Origin: Phoronis australis
Lineage: Eukaryota > Phoronida > Phoronidae
Reading direction: 5' to 3'
DNA length: 64,000 nucleotides
NCBI GenBank assembly: GCA_002633005.1
Contig: NMRA01000729.1
Span: 62,001-126,000 of the forward strand
Shown: piece after piece, positions 24,491-37,700 of the stretch
Layout: every line of letters starts with the position of its first letter
How positions within the stretch are numbered: position 1 is the first letter of the stretch
Program-made: the position numbers and the translations under genes
Notes under the pieces: generated by a model
What the model was told of the DNA's origin: nothing
Databases searched by the model: none
What the model saw: the letters and a program-made list of their open reading frames with translations, nothing else

Positions 24491-25700
24491 CAAACATTCT
24501 TAAAGTTAAATCAATTTTGCAATTCCGTAAAATTAAAAGAGTGACTAAGCTAATGGTAACCAGGTATTTGGAATTGAACGCTATAATAAGCTCCACACGC
24601 TACATGTCAATTAAATATTGAAGACATTGAACTACATCAAAGATGAACCAAAACCAATGGGACACTTTTGAAATCCAAAACCAGTTGCCAAGGCAGGTCA
24701 TTTACACAAACATACAAATAGCAGTTGATAAATCCACATACAATTTACCCTAATGCTATAGAGGCGCACCAAGGCTTTATAGATGGCTTGCCAAAACCAT
24801 TATTTGAAAATCCAAAAATGGTTACCATGGCAACTAATGGGAATAGATCCATCAGCTGCTTCTTCAAGAACGTAACTGTACAGTGCACCAAACACCTACC
24901 GCAGATTGAAAATAAATGAAGCAAATTAATGCTTTTGTTCGTCTTTACTAAAGGATGTCATAATTACCTACAGTAGTGGGATGACTTTAAAAATCAAATA
25001 TTAACAGAGTTGTCATAACAACGGAGATGCATATTCATCGCAGGCATTCAAAGCAAGGCTTGTGGCAATGCTAGAGAATGGTCACAATATTTTTGTGGAA
25101 AGCGGCGGAAGAGGTTTTGGCGCAAAGTTTTCTAAGACATTTCTTACCATGCTATAAAGAGAAGTTGATTTGTTCAGATGTATTGCTATTACTTGTGCAA
25201 AGCAGGTGCAGCACATGATGCGGGACAAAGCAATAAAAGGTGACTTCATGCAAGAAACCACGCTACGTATGGTCCACCTGAACTTTTAACGTTTTACAAC
25301 GCTGTTGTCCATCACTTGCTGTACTCTCCGGCTAACCTGAAACTATGGGAAAACAGCTATTGGAAATAATTTTGTAAATTTGTAAATTTGAGCTTGGACA
25401 CTCCACAAACACTGATCAGTGATTGTTTTAGGTGATTGTTAATGGAGTCGTTTGCTTTTAACATGACTGTCATCAAAACTTTCTTTAGAAAACTTGGTGC
25501 CATGAATTAAGTCAAATTATGACTCGAGCTATAGCAAACTCCTAGTTCTCGCCCAAGTAATCCCTTCTAATCTGAATAACGAACTACTTGAGGCCATCTT
25601 AATTGAAATTTATTTTTGACTATCAGTTTTATAATAACCTTGACTCTCTTGTGGCGCGCAGTTTTCTACGTCATATTGACACGTTTTGTTTCTACTGTAA
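24491..25700. other. No gene seen upstream of the receptor exons
   Basis: Searched by eye for a signal-peptide exon of the receptor; none was convincing. Probably repeat-derived sequence continuous with the inverted-repeat arm. Confidence 0.4.
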
Positions 25701-25712
25701 AAACTCCTCCAG

Positions 25713-25790
25713 TATCTCTTTCAAGCTTCACTTGTCCGCTGCAAGAATGTGACGAAAACGTGTGGGGAACGTACTTGTACTGTTGGGTAA
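25713..25790 (+). CDS. Exon: N-terminal part of LCCL domain
   Basis: Reads SSFTCPLQECDENVWGTYLYCW and ends exactly at GTAAGT in phase 0. The CP...C...VWGT..Y pattern is the start of an LCCL domain, and it continues in the next exon with DSSVCTAA. The start is uncertain: the acceptor may be the AG at 25711-25712 (phase 1) or the one at 25724-25725. The open frame reaches back to 25607 but contains no ATG, so an upstream exon must supply the start codon and signal peptide; I did not find it. Confidence 0.6.
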   Translation, partial: YLFQASLVRCKNVTKTCGERTCTVG

Positions 25791-28700
25791 GTGGCAATTT
25801 TTATCTTTTCACGGACAACCAAATTTCGTGCATGCGCACGCTTGAAAAAAGATTTATGAGACATCTTTTATTCTGGCTGACAGGATATACGGAATAAATG
25901 TGCAGAATAACGTTCTGTGGCTTTGGCTTCTAGAGCGAAAATAAAATATCGCAAAACCACGCGAGTGAAACGTGAATGTATTGCGAGTATGCTCAGGAGG
26001 CAGAATGGTGAATGTTGGCCAATTCCCCTTTTGTCCACTGACGTCACAAGCATACTGGCGCCCCCAGTGGAGGCCCTGAGAACTCGTAAATAAACCGAGT
26101 TCATGAACCCGGTAGTATCCAGCCTAGCCGAGCCAAGCTGGCGAACAGACTTGTATTTATTGTGGGACGTTGAGTATCGCTTTTTTCTAAAAACATAATG
26201 CATGGTATATAATAATGAATGGTGTATAGTACCAATTAATTATGATTGAAAGATTCCTTTTTAGTCGAGCGTAAACGAGGCTATTTCGCGTGGGGTTAAA
26301 ACTTTGGCTTTGCCGGCGTACAGAAGAACAGTTGGATCGTGTTGCAGGATAGCTAGAATGAATATTCCAATTTTCTTAATTTATTGGAACAATATTGATT
26401 TTCTGAGAAGTATGACATGCAACATTATTTAAAAAACACACTAAAACATAGCGACTCTGGAAAAATCATAAAAAATACTTTAACCACAGTCGCCAACATG
26501 CTTGTTTACGAGTTCTCAGGGCCTCCACTGGGGGCGCCAGTATGCTTGTGACGTCAGTGGACAAAAGGGGAATTGGCCAACATTCACCATTCTGCGCTCA
26601 GGAGCTTTTCCTAGCAAAATGGCGGCCACTGATATGATTGGTCAGTGAGGTTGGAAAGTTGAATTGTGATATTGAATTCAGTGTTTCGGTTCCATATCTG
26701 AAGATTTTTCGTCCCCAGTGCAAAGTAATGTCTTGCAGTCTATGTAACTCAACCGTAGTTAATGCTTCTTTTGCTGCGAATGAATGATTACCCACACTCG
26801 GCGTCGCAGGTTACTTCAGATCTCCTTACACCTTCAAAACGTCAAACATAGAATATTGAATATCAACATTATGAGGCGACAAAAGAATTCAACAAATACG
26901 CAGGCAAGTATCGAAAGTCAAACTGATGACCTAAGAATTTTCTTGAAACTGCTTTGAATTCAAATATAGCTACACTAATATTACTTAATCCCCCAGGACT
27001 CCAGTGTGTGTACTGCTGCATGGAATGACGGTCGAATACTGCCATGGAGTATCAATAGTGAAGATAGAAGAGTCACGTGGGGTGAACTAATAGATAACGC
27101 GAGGTACTTCAAGACTGCGCGGTACGGGGCAGAAACACATGGGTGAGTCATGTTTTTGACTTTAATAATAAACCTAACCTATCTACTTTTCATCGATTTG
27201 TTTACAGTGACAAATGTAATCATGATTGTAATCAACCGATATCTTAAAAGTTTTGTTTCTTCAATGTTGAACATTTAAAAAGAGAAAGACGTGTGTTCTG
27301 GGGTAGAGCATCAGACCCACATTCAAAAGGTATTTGGTTCATGTCCCATCATTTGACCATGCCGCAAGAGCTCCAACAACTTCGTTATCTTGTCTGTGGA
27401 ATCAGGGCCTGCGTGTTAACCTTGTTGTGAAAGTGTAATTTGCATATATTCAAGTACTTTTAAATCTTAATGTCAAGATGAAAACTCACCTCTACTATTC
27501 AGGAGTACTGTTTTGTGATCCATAAGTGCTGCATCCGTTTTCTAATTAATTGTTACATCTTAAGTATAGGATTTTTTACCAGTTGATAATATTATTATTG
27601 TCACTGGATACGATATGCTATGATACTTTACTTGTCACACTACAACCCTTCCCTATTCAGGTTCTCATCCAAACATTTTAAAGCAAGAAAGTTTACAAGT
27701 CCAAGAAAGTGGGGTAAAGTATTTTATGCAATGACATTCTTTGTATCCATGTCGATATTTTAGACAATTGAAGTTAATGAGATCGAACAGAATGTAATAC
27801 CGAACAATTATTTGAAATATGCATTTAACAAATGGCGCAATTAAGTTATTCAAAGTTTTGTGGTTATTGTCATTATTTGTTATTCTCAAACTATTTTTTA
27901 TTTACTTTAAGACTTGCGACAGAGTAAAGTGAGATTTGAGCGCATGCTCTCATGTCCGAAACATTTCAACAAAATTATCTGGGAAACTGCATAATAGCCT
28001 GCTATATGTTATGGCGTCACGTCTTCAGTGTCAACATATGATCTGTATTTAACTTCTGTGGTGCGTTATTTCATTGTAAGGAATGCAATAGTTAGACGTT
28101 TAAAAGTATCCGCTTGGCATAAAAACTGATTTTTTATGACAGAAGCCGCTTTAAAATGGTGAAATAGTGGACTTTTCTTAGTTACGTGATGTTTTGGTGT
28201 GAGTACTGTCAAATAGCCTTGAGCGTCTATACATGAGCCAATATCTCACCCGTCTGCTGTACGATTTATGTGGTTCATGCATAATTCATACCTATGCCTC
28301 ACTACTATTGTGGTAGTAATGTTGTTTTGAAATACCTTTTACATGTGCTACCGATCAATTCTTGAAAAACCCTGACTATCAACATTCTTGCTGTAAAATG
28401 AAGTAACAACCTCAGTTACGCCATCTTTACTGCAACTGGGGTAGATTTTTGTATAAGCAACAATCTTGCTGAGGGCGCTGGTGCTATCATATGGTTCGCT
28501 TGCAATACATGTCGATATCTTACAAGTTTTCGCTTTTCTCTCAAGAAACTAAGCCTACGGAAAGAACGCATTTCCGATAACGTACGTGCATCTGGTCACC
28601 AAAAAAAAAATTTCTTCAGTTTGTAAACTTTGCAAGTTCAGAGTACGCCTCCAAAAACATCTTAAAGCAAATATAAACACTTGCGTTCCGTCTAAGAAGC

Positions 28701-31700
28701 AAAATTTTGACTTTGACTTTTAACCGTCTCACTTGTCAATGACCCCGATGAAAGATGTTTACCAGACTTGTAAAGATCCGACTCTACGGTATTTCCATTG
28801 ACAATGTTTGGAGAGAAAGCAACACGTCGTACCTAGTCAACCTGAAGAGCCTGGTCTCAAGCTCAAACAAATTTTCAGTTTTTATATAAAAGCCTTCACA
28901 TCCAAATTGACTAAAGATCAATTTGAGACCAATTTCAAACAGTAAAAGTTGTTTTTGTGATGCGATGTTATCCGCCTATTCCTAGAGACACTGTTTAACA
29001 TCAGTGTAGTGATCCCACTGACTGGAGGTGAGATCTACGTGTACGGTGGAACGAACGTGAATATTGAAAGTGACGCAATAGAGACTGGTGTGCATGTCAA
29101 CATAAATACTACCATACCAACCAAACCGCCAGCAGGTGGCACCATCGCAGGAAATGGTTCGAGGAGGCACAAAATGTTCAAGGTCAGCGACACCTTTGGG
29201 GCTTATTACTTCACCGTTGGAGGTAACAAGAGAAACTTGTATTCAAGAGTGGTCGCCTTGGTTACGGGTGAGGATTAGTCTATAATGGTGCTTCGTAAAA
29301 CAAGCCGACATAACTACTTGGGACGATGTTATATTGTGACGTAGACTATGTACTTTTATACCACAATATCAGCCTCGAATGCCCAATACAATAGTTAAAT
29401 AACCAATTTAGTTATTTAACGGCGTTAAGTAACATTATGACGGGAAGCCGAGGCCGGTTTCGAACCCGGCCCGCAAGACAATCAAGCTTTATCACTGCAC
29501 CACTCAGCGGCTGACGTCATCGAACGTGAAAATAGAATACTTTTAAAAGTGGGTACGCGCAACAATAGCATGATTAACAAACGGCATTTTACCAACATTT
29601 ATACACTATGAAAGACGCAAAATTTCAACGAAAACGACATCTTTAATTCAGTAAAATTTATTTGTCATTTTCTTTCTCTAAAAATCAGCGATCTTCAGTT
29701 TGAATGCAAGTAACGTGTTGTCGGGATGCTTTAACTTGGACATTAAACTCAGTAACCAGTGGCAACCTACTTTAGCAGACGCTATTTTCACGGTGGACGC
29801 GTAGCATGATAAGATGTGTAATACGCTAGTTCTATTTTATTTCAATTTTGATTTGGTTTTAAGTAAAAACATTATTCTAACAAGAAAAATTCCGCTTTTC
29901 TTGAAAGGTCACAACCTCCGACCTCAGGCCTCTGACATACAAAGTAGTTGCAAAAGCCTAGTCGGAACGAGAGAGGCAGATCGATTCATTGCAATGTTTC
30001 TCGTTCAGTATGTGGTATGAATTATGTTCTCAGTAGTTATCCCCTCGGGGCTAACGACCCCCGGGCGATAATTCTCCAAAATCCACTCGGGCTCTAGATT
30101 TGGGGGGATAACGTCTTCGCCATGTAATAATCTGCATGTAGTTGTTATTCCTATTCATAATCATTATGGGGCGAATTATTTCCAGACGACAATTGGACAC
30201 CGTTCATGAAAGTTGTTTCGGGAGTAAAATAGTTTTTTGAAATTTTGTATTTAACTCATAATATTGAGAATGAGTCTGTTGTCAACTAGAACATCAAGAT
30301 GTTTATAACGAGTGTTGACTGTTGTGCAGTTGGAGGAAACATTCCGGTATCTTTGTTCTTTGTCCTAGAAAAGTTACGTCCGCACTTTCTCTGATTTGAT
30401 GTTGATTTTCCGTTTTGCTGCATAATTGAATGAGAGCTCTGTCTGGTGAGCGGATAGATATGAAATTAACCTCGGATTCTAGGTGTGCAATATATTGCAG
30501 GTGATTGCCTTGACGACAACGGAGTTAAAGGGAGTACTTACATGGGGCGCATCAACGTTACCCAAACCAATGCTCCATGTAGACAATGGTCACGTGATCG
30601 TCCAAAGCATTTCACCGAAAACTACTGTCGTAATACTGCTACAGATAAAGATACTGAACGTCCTTGGTGTAACCCGAGCGCTGGACGCTGGGAAAGTTGC
30701 TATGTTCCTCTCTGCAAAAAAAGTAAGTAAAACAAGTAACAGAATCGCAAACAAGTTATGTCATTCAATGCTTGAAAAAGAGCAAGGCTACTTCATTTCA
30801 TTACTCTATTTTGTGGTTTTACGCTATTTTTATATTTCATTTTTCAAGTTTCAATTTGAACAAACAACATTGAAAAAACTCCAGGATTACATTGCTCTTA
30901 TATATTTTGATCAAAAGTTGTTACTCCCAAAACGACACTAGTTCAATGTGCAAGCTACATGTACTGTTTTAATTCAGACACCTGGCTGGGAAGCCCTTTC
31001 GGCATATGTAAGACGTTCTATTGGTGATGCTGTATGTAAGGACCATCAATGGCCTCAGCCACACCCAGAAACCCACACCGGTCAGCAAATTGGTCAGCGA
31101 TACGAGATAGCTCTTTTGGTGACGACTAGCTAATAAACGTAGAGAAAGTGACTTGTCTACATAAGATCTGGCAAATGTTCAGCAGAAATAGTGTAATGAA
31201 ACTTTGCTCAAGCCGAAACGGTCCGCCTCGCTGCGAAAATTTTCTGTGTTGCTACATGTAAGGTACCACAGACAGGGCAAACTATGGCGGTCCAATGTGA
31301 TGGTCTTGACTGTTGTGACTGGGCCTACAGTCTTCAGCAGTATCTATGCAAAGGAATAAAAACATGGTCTCAACAAAGTCAACGATATTTTAATTCACCC
31401 GTGTCATATAAGTGCAAAACCACGGAGGTAGCACATAACGGTTACAAAGACCGTCATCATCAATATGACGTAAGCAGCAGAATTGCTGAGTTCCGTCTGT
31501 CAGTGTATCACATTGATTTGTGTTTATAAAGAGTCGCTAGGTTGCTGACATCAGCGATTCAACAGGGCCCTGAATAAGCCGGAGGGAGTTAAAAACTTTC
31601 AGTTGAAATTAAGTATAGATTTCACAATTAACACCCATAAAGTTTTCATAATACACCAGAGTCTGCATTGTATGAAACCATTATGGTCCCGCAACACAAA

Positions 31701-34700
31701 AACTTACCTCAAATTTGACCGACTCATCCGAAAGTGCAACTTGAATTGCGGGTCACTGTAGCGAGGCCCAGTTTTCTCGGCATAACTTTCAATTCTTGTC
31801 GTTCCAAGAACTTCACGGTTTCTTCTTGGACTGCTAATAAAAATATTGGCAAAGATTCCACAGAGTCATCACGCCATAGAAAGGACGGTCAACACAATAT
31901 GCTTCAGAGTCGATGTGTTGGATCGCACAGTAAGCACTGAAGCTGTTCAGGAGTTGTTCTTTGTATTCGCGAATACACGCTAGTGGGAGCTCATTCTATT
32001 GAACACTTATGTTCATCACTGAATGCTGTTCAGTGTGCTGTTCACCAGTACCATTTTGAATGAATACTCGCTTCTTAAATTTTTTTCTTAAATTTATATG
32101 CAGTGTCATTTGAAGGTTAAATTCAAACTGACATTAAACGATTTTGATGTCAGCATGTGTCCGATCGCAAGAAAAAATCCTCCTGATGTCTAGAATATCT
32201 GAATAAAGTTCTGAATGCTTATTTGCATGATTCAGCAATGCCAAAAAGTATTTCATCCACAGACTGAAATTACTATAATCTTGGCAACGAGTATGGTGCA
32301 CCTACCCAAATATCTGCAAAGCACGGATAGACTTAAAGCCTTCCTCGAACGGATTTTTGCTGTTTTAGGTGCATTTAATTATCGAAATAAACACGATTTA
32401 AACAATCAAAAACGATTTAAACACTTAAAAATTCAATTTGTATCAGAAATAGACTTTTCACCCTGCTTTGTGTAACTGCAATAAGACCTCAAACTACACG
32501 AGCAAACGCGGACTTGTTGATGTTTTGGTTAGTTTAATAACCAGTCTACATTAGCAAGGTCTGATAATTTATTTGAAGGTTACGTTTACACTGGCAAACT
32601 TTTGTTTGCAAACTCTACAAAATTCAATTAAACATGCGTTTGGAAGCAAGGTGCTTCCTAGTGCAGGGCGTGGTTAAGAGCGCTAGATAGCAACAATTTG
32701 AATATTCACCAATACTGGTGGGTGAAGTATGTATCAGCTGCACTTACCAGAATAGAACACCAACGTGAGCGCCTACTGAATATTTGCGCTGTGGAGTCAA
32801 CGAAAGTCAATAGGGCCGTCCTGAATTACACAGCGATACTCAAATCTCGCTGTATTTACCCACAATGCCGTGTACATCCGTCAGGCACATTTGCTGCCTC
32901 GTTTTCGTGTCACTGGAGTTTCACATATTATTTGTTGTGGGCTGCAACTCCGACGTAAAAAAGTTTGATAAACAGGACAAATACCCTTGGATGTGTCATC
33001 TGAAATTCTCTGCCTTCCCGACATCAATGAAAGACACGAAAATGTGCCTGATTACCAAAACTTGGTCATGCGCTTTGTTATCTCCGGTTCAAAGTAGAGT
33101 TCTATTGCCGTGTAATCCCGCTCTTTCCTATTGATGACTCTAAGGGTTCATGACATTTGGCACTTCATGCCTACACTGTGGTCAGAGGGACCTGATGAAC
33201 ACGTTTTACATATTGAGGGAAGTCACTTTACTGGTGATACCGTTCATGGTGGGCTTTTAATTCAGTACAAATTTTATGCGCTGATTTTAAAGTTCGTACT
33301 CATATTTTAGCAAAAACGAATGTGGTAAGCTTTTAACTCAGTTAAAGTAAGTATTTTGAAAGCGTATAGTATTTCATTCTGAACACTCTGTGCATGTAGT
33401 CTGTATTCTAAACCTTTGTTCGGTTTTACGCATTTTTACACGCTCGCACAAGCACACACACACACACACACACACACAAACATGTGCACACAAACACACA
33501 CACACACACACACACACACGCAAACACTCACACGCACATGCATGCATGCACCCACAGGGGTAAAAATTGCCGCCATTCATGTCCGGCGTCCTTCTGACGT
33601 CAGCAGCCGTATCTCCGAAATGCTGCTGTATTTATATTAGTAGGAAGGCGTCGACTTTTAACAGATCCAACCGCTAGTGTGTCAACTACAGCAATTTTAA
33701 GATTTTGCGATTGCCCCTATATTTACATAGTCACTCACTAGATCTTTGTGAAACTTGACAAATGTGATTGAAACCACGCTACCCAAAATATTCTAACAAA
33801 AACACTAACATTAATGCTGTTCCGTTTTTGACGTTTGCTTCTCAATCTGCCAAACAATTAAAGGTACGGTGATGTAAATTGGATGATGTGTTCCTGTTAA
33901 CGAGAGTATGGCTAAATTTAATTCTGACTCTTTGGAATATCGCCACGACCCCTAATGTTAGTTTTAGTTACACCTCTGCCTTATTATTTACGAAGCTTGG
34001 TTAGAGATTGTTAGTAAATTTTCCGTGAGAATTATGTTCCATTTAGACCAGCAGCCTAGAGCACTTAGCATAGATGAACGAGGTGCACCAACATCTGACC
34101 ACCGGAGCACTTGCATCTGACCATGCCACTGATCTCTGAAATTCCTATGACAGACAAAATACACTCTGTGTTGTGCCCGTCGGTCAGAATACTGGCGGCG
34201 CAACACTGAAATAAGTGGGAGCTAAAGACCCCCAGCCCCCTATGGTGCGCCACGCATACAGAAACCCCAAAAAATCTCAAAAACGGTATTCCACTAAACT
34301 TTGAGCTTGATTGGATATTCGAGATACCGGTCTGGTTCCACCAAAAACTCAAAAGGACCCTCCAAATGAGCTGGCTCATACATTCGAAGTTCCACAAAAA
34401 GGATTCCATATGATTCAATACCTGCGACTGAACAATAAATTTCCTACGACATTCAAAGTACACTTTGAGGTATGCCCGCCAGAAACCCTCAATAATGTCA
34501 AAAATTGCATGCTACTGAAAATGTTAGCTAGATTAGATGTTCAAAGTACCGGTCAAAACTAATTCAAGTGTTGCTGCTTGAAAATATCAGGCATGTCACG
34601 GATATTTTTGAAATATAGCTAATAGTCTAATTCCTTCACAGAAAACTGCTCCCTAGGAATTTTTGGCTACTTTATGCCTTCGGAAACGATCAAACTTTAG

Positions 34701-37700
34701 CTTTTTTGTTGCGTCACTGTGCAGCAACGACGAAATAAGAAAAACAAAGAATGAAGGCAACTTGTGTCTAGGTAGAAATGTAAAAATCATAATTGAAACG
34801 TATTCGCAAGTTAGCTATTTTCGTTACTTTTTCAACCCACTTGAGTTAAACTGTATAACCGGTGGAAATATCCTTCATTCGATCGTCATTTCTTTTACAA
34901 CGCAAAATCACTAAAAGCTGAACATTTGTAGAGTACATATATATTAAAATATTTGTGGACAGCGACCTGTGTGTCCTGCAGGCTTTGATTGAAATCATCC
35001 ATTTTGATAGTATCGGTCGTTCTGTTCGCCATTACTTTCACACTCCCATTAACAAACCAACGAAGTCCTTAAGATTTATGTGCAACAAAAGCGATGCCTA
35101 CACTATCATTAAATTTTGTCTGAATACTTTTGGCTTGTACTGTAAATGTATGTGTACAAATAACCTGGAATCTACAGTTCAAGGGACACTCTGGGCGTGA
35201 GCAATAATTTTACAGAAAAAACCATGCAATCAATCTCATTAGCAATATTACTTCATAGTAATAGCCACATCAAGAATACAGTAACACTGGTGATTGTGAT
35301 CTACATGGACACTGCTCAAGATACTCCAACAGAAGTTCTATGGTTGTGTCCTTCCGTTTTAGTTGTGAAGGAAGGGTGATGACCAAATACTGACAAGCAG
35401 CCCTTACGTCTGCTACCTTCAGTTTATTCAAAATCATCTGTTGTGACAGGTGACATAAATAAAAGTTCTAAAACGTTACGAGGTGGAACACCGCCATTTG
35501 GTCAAACACACAAGCTCCCATCTAAGCAATTTTGATTGCCTACGCAACAGTGGCATCATCTTCACCAGAGCGAGCTCTGCGCTTCTGCTGAGCAGCAAGT
35601 CTCGTGAAGAAGTTTCGAATTCGCTTTCATGTGCGTCATTTTTCTATCACCACTAGCACACGCGCGCCCTCTAGTAATATAGAAAATGTCGAATTGTATG
35701 AATCAATTTTTTGAGAAGGACCACTGGAATATATTACAAAGAATTTGAGATAACTATGCGAAAATCTCATATTCAGATGTTACTCAATTATCGACGTTTA
35801 TATCGTTGTTTAAATATGCCATTTTTGTTTTATATCAAGGTTAAACCCGCCTTGGACATTAAATACATTACTTTATTGTTTCATGCGTCCTTGTTTGTTT
35901 TCGTTGCTTATTGAAATTATTTCCATGTGTCTAGCATTGCATTGCTTATGCGATCGTTTCGACCATTTGTCTCGACTACTCTTCACAGCGTATTTCCCCT
36001 AGAAATGTGTTCCAGAAACGATAAAGTAGGCCTAATCGCGATAACTTTGGCTGAGAATTAAATAGTTGGCAAGTTACCGTGAAAGATAATACTGGCGGCT
36101 GAATCAGAGTCCCATTTCTTTTGCGACGTCAACAGCTCACAAGACAGTGCGGGCGAGTGTTAAGGACACAAACGTGAGTCTTCAACAACCGTCAATCACT
36201 GGTGTCAACGCAAGATGGACAAAAGATGGTGGAAGCTTCTTTGGTTCTGGATCAATAGCTTCGTGGAATGACAAGTTCAGTAACGTAATAGACAAAGTTC
36301 ATATCGGTCATGGTGGCGTCTACGTACTGCACAATTACACAGGACGTGCCTCAGCACCACTGTCAACGAGAGACATGTTACGACTTATTGTGAGGGGTGA
36401 GTTTACAAGGTAGAATTTGATCCTGCTGCGTATTCTAAATATTTAATTTCAAGGATGGGTGCTTTATAATTCAAAGGTAAAGCCTTTGTGCAAAACAAAA
36501 GTCAGCCTAATTTTTAGTATACGTTGTCATGTAAAAAAGTTTTGTTATATAAAAATCGCAATGGCAGCAGTGTTTATGAAACAAGTAGGAAATTCGTCAT
36601 TTTCCGTGTCACAAAAAGTCTCTTAACAGGTCGTTACACCTACAAGTCTTGTTCTACCCATCAACTGAATGTTATTGGTGGGGCTCAACATCTGAATATG
36701 AACGAATGTCTCGTTGTAGTCTGTCCGCAAGGAACGTATGGCGGTTTGTGTGAACATAACTGTCCGTTATGTTTAAATGGGGGCGTTTGTCATGACGTAG
36801 TTGGAGAATGCATCTGCGCTCCTGGGTTTAAAGGACCAGACTGTTCAACAGGTAAATCTAGTTTAATCAATTTATGTTCGTTGGTTTGTCTTCTCAGACG
36901 ATGCGTTGCCGAAAAATGGTCTTGTAGTTGAACATTGGAATCACTTTGTTTTGGAAAATATATTCGTGAAACGTTATCTTTGAAGTCTGTATGAATGGGT
37001 AAAAAACTTTTCATGTGAGGGTAAACGGTTTATGGACNNNNNNNNNNNNNNNNNNNNNNNNNNNNNCCCCCCCCCCCCCCCTAGCCACAGCGACTTGACC
37101 AGAGTTCTCATTTGGTAATGTCAACACTGGTTGACAAATATTCTTAAAAAATGATCTCCTAAATTCCCGCTGTTTCTTTGTTTTCTGCACTGCCCCTGTC
37201 CTTTGTCGTACCCTGTTGACATAGGTCTTCATAACATGAACATGTGCATGAGATTGCAATCAAGGAAGATTATGACATCATTTTGAGATGTTAAAGGTAG
37301 AATTATAAGAGTCACTGTTTTCGCACTCATAGCTGCTTTCGCTTTTTTCCACGATGTGAGGATGATAATGATGATGACGACGACAATTATGATGATGATA
37401 ATGATGATAATAATGATGGTGATGACGTGATGGTAGTCAGCATGTATAATATGATAGATGTTGACGCTAAATTTATAATATCATTCATAGGAACTACTTG
37501 CAAGGCGAAGTAAAAGTAATTTCCAGTTCCATTGCGATAAAGAATTTACGTCTATTAATTAGTTTCTAAACTTAGTGTTATACTGTCAAAACTCATCTAA
37601 TGTATATAGAATTTTTTTAAAGTCAGACATCTTTTTTTCCAAAAACTGTATCCGTGTCAGCGACGAAGCTTCCCAATTAAATTGTTATTTCCATTACAGC

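Larger units (their letters stand above)
30723..36135. other. Large intron between kringle and second Ig exons
   Basis: Holds short open frames at 30948-31133 (ends YEIALLVTTS) and 31284-31529 (CDGLDCCDWAYSLQQYLC) that I cannot identify, a THAP-like fragment, a CA repeat and one small palindromic element. No alternative 3' end for the kringle part and no new signal peptide was convincing. Confidence 0.4.

Noticed and set aside
25868-26203. 111-codon minus-strand frame across the MITE left arm
   Set aside because: It runs from host intron through the terminal repeat, has no motif and is explained by the element.
29446-29512. Functional tRNA gene
   Set aside because: Box A and B are good but the acceptor stem does not pair fully; better called a SINE head or pseudogene.
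33374-33640. Cys/Val-rich minus frame that could look like a cysteine-rich peptide
   Set aside because: It is the reverse of the CA repeat; periodic CVCV with no structure.
36524-36719. N-terminal extension of the EGF1 frame as coding
   Set aside because: It precedes a good acceptor in the right phase, and its residues have no homology to the module; chance open intron.
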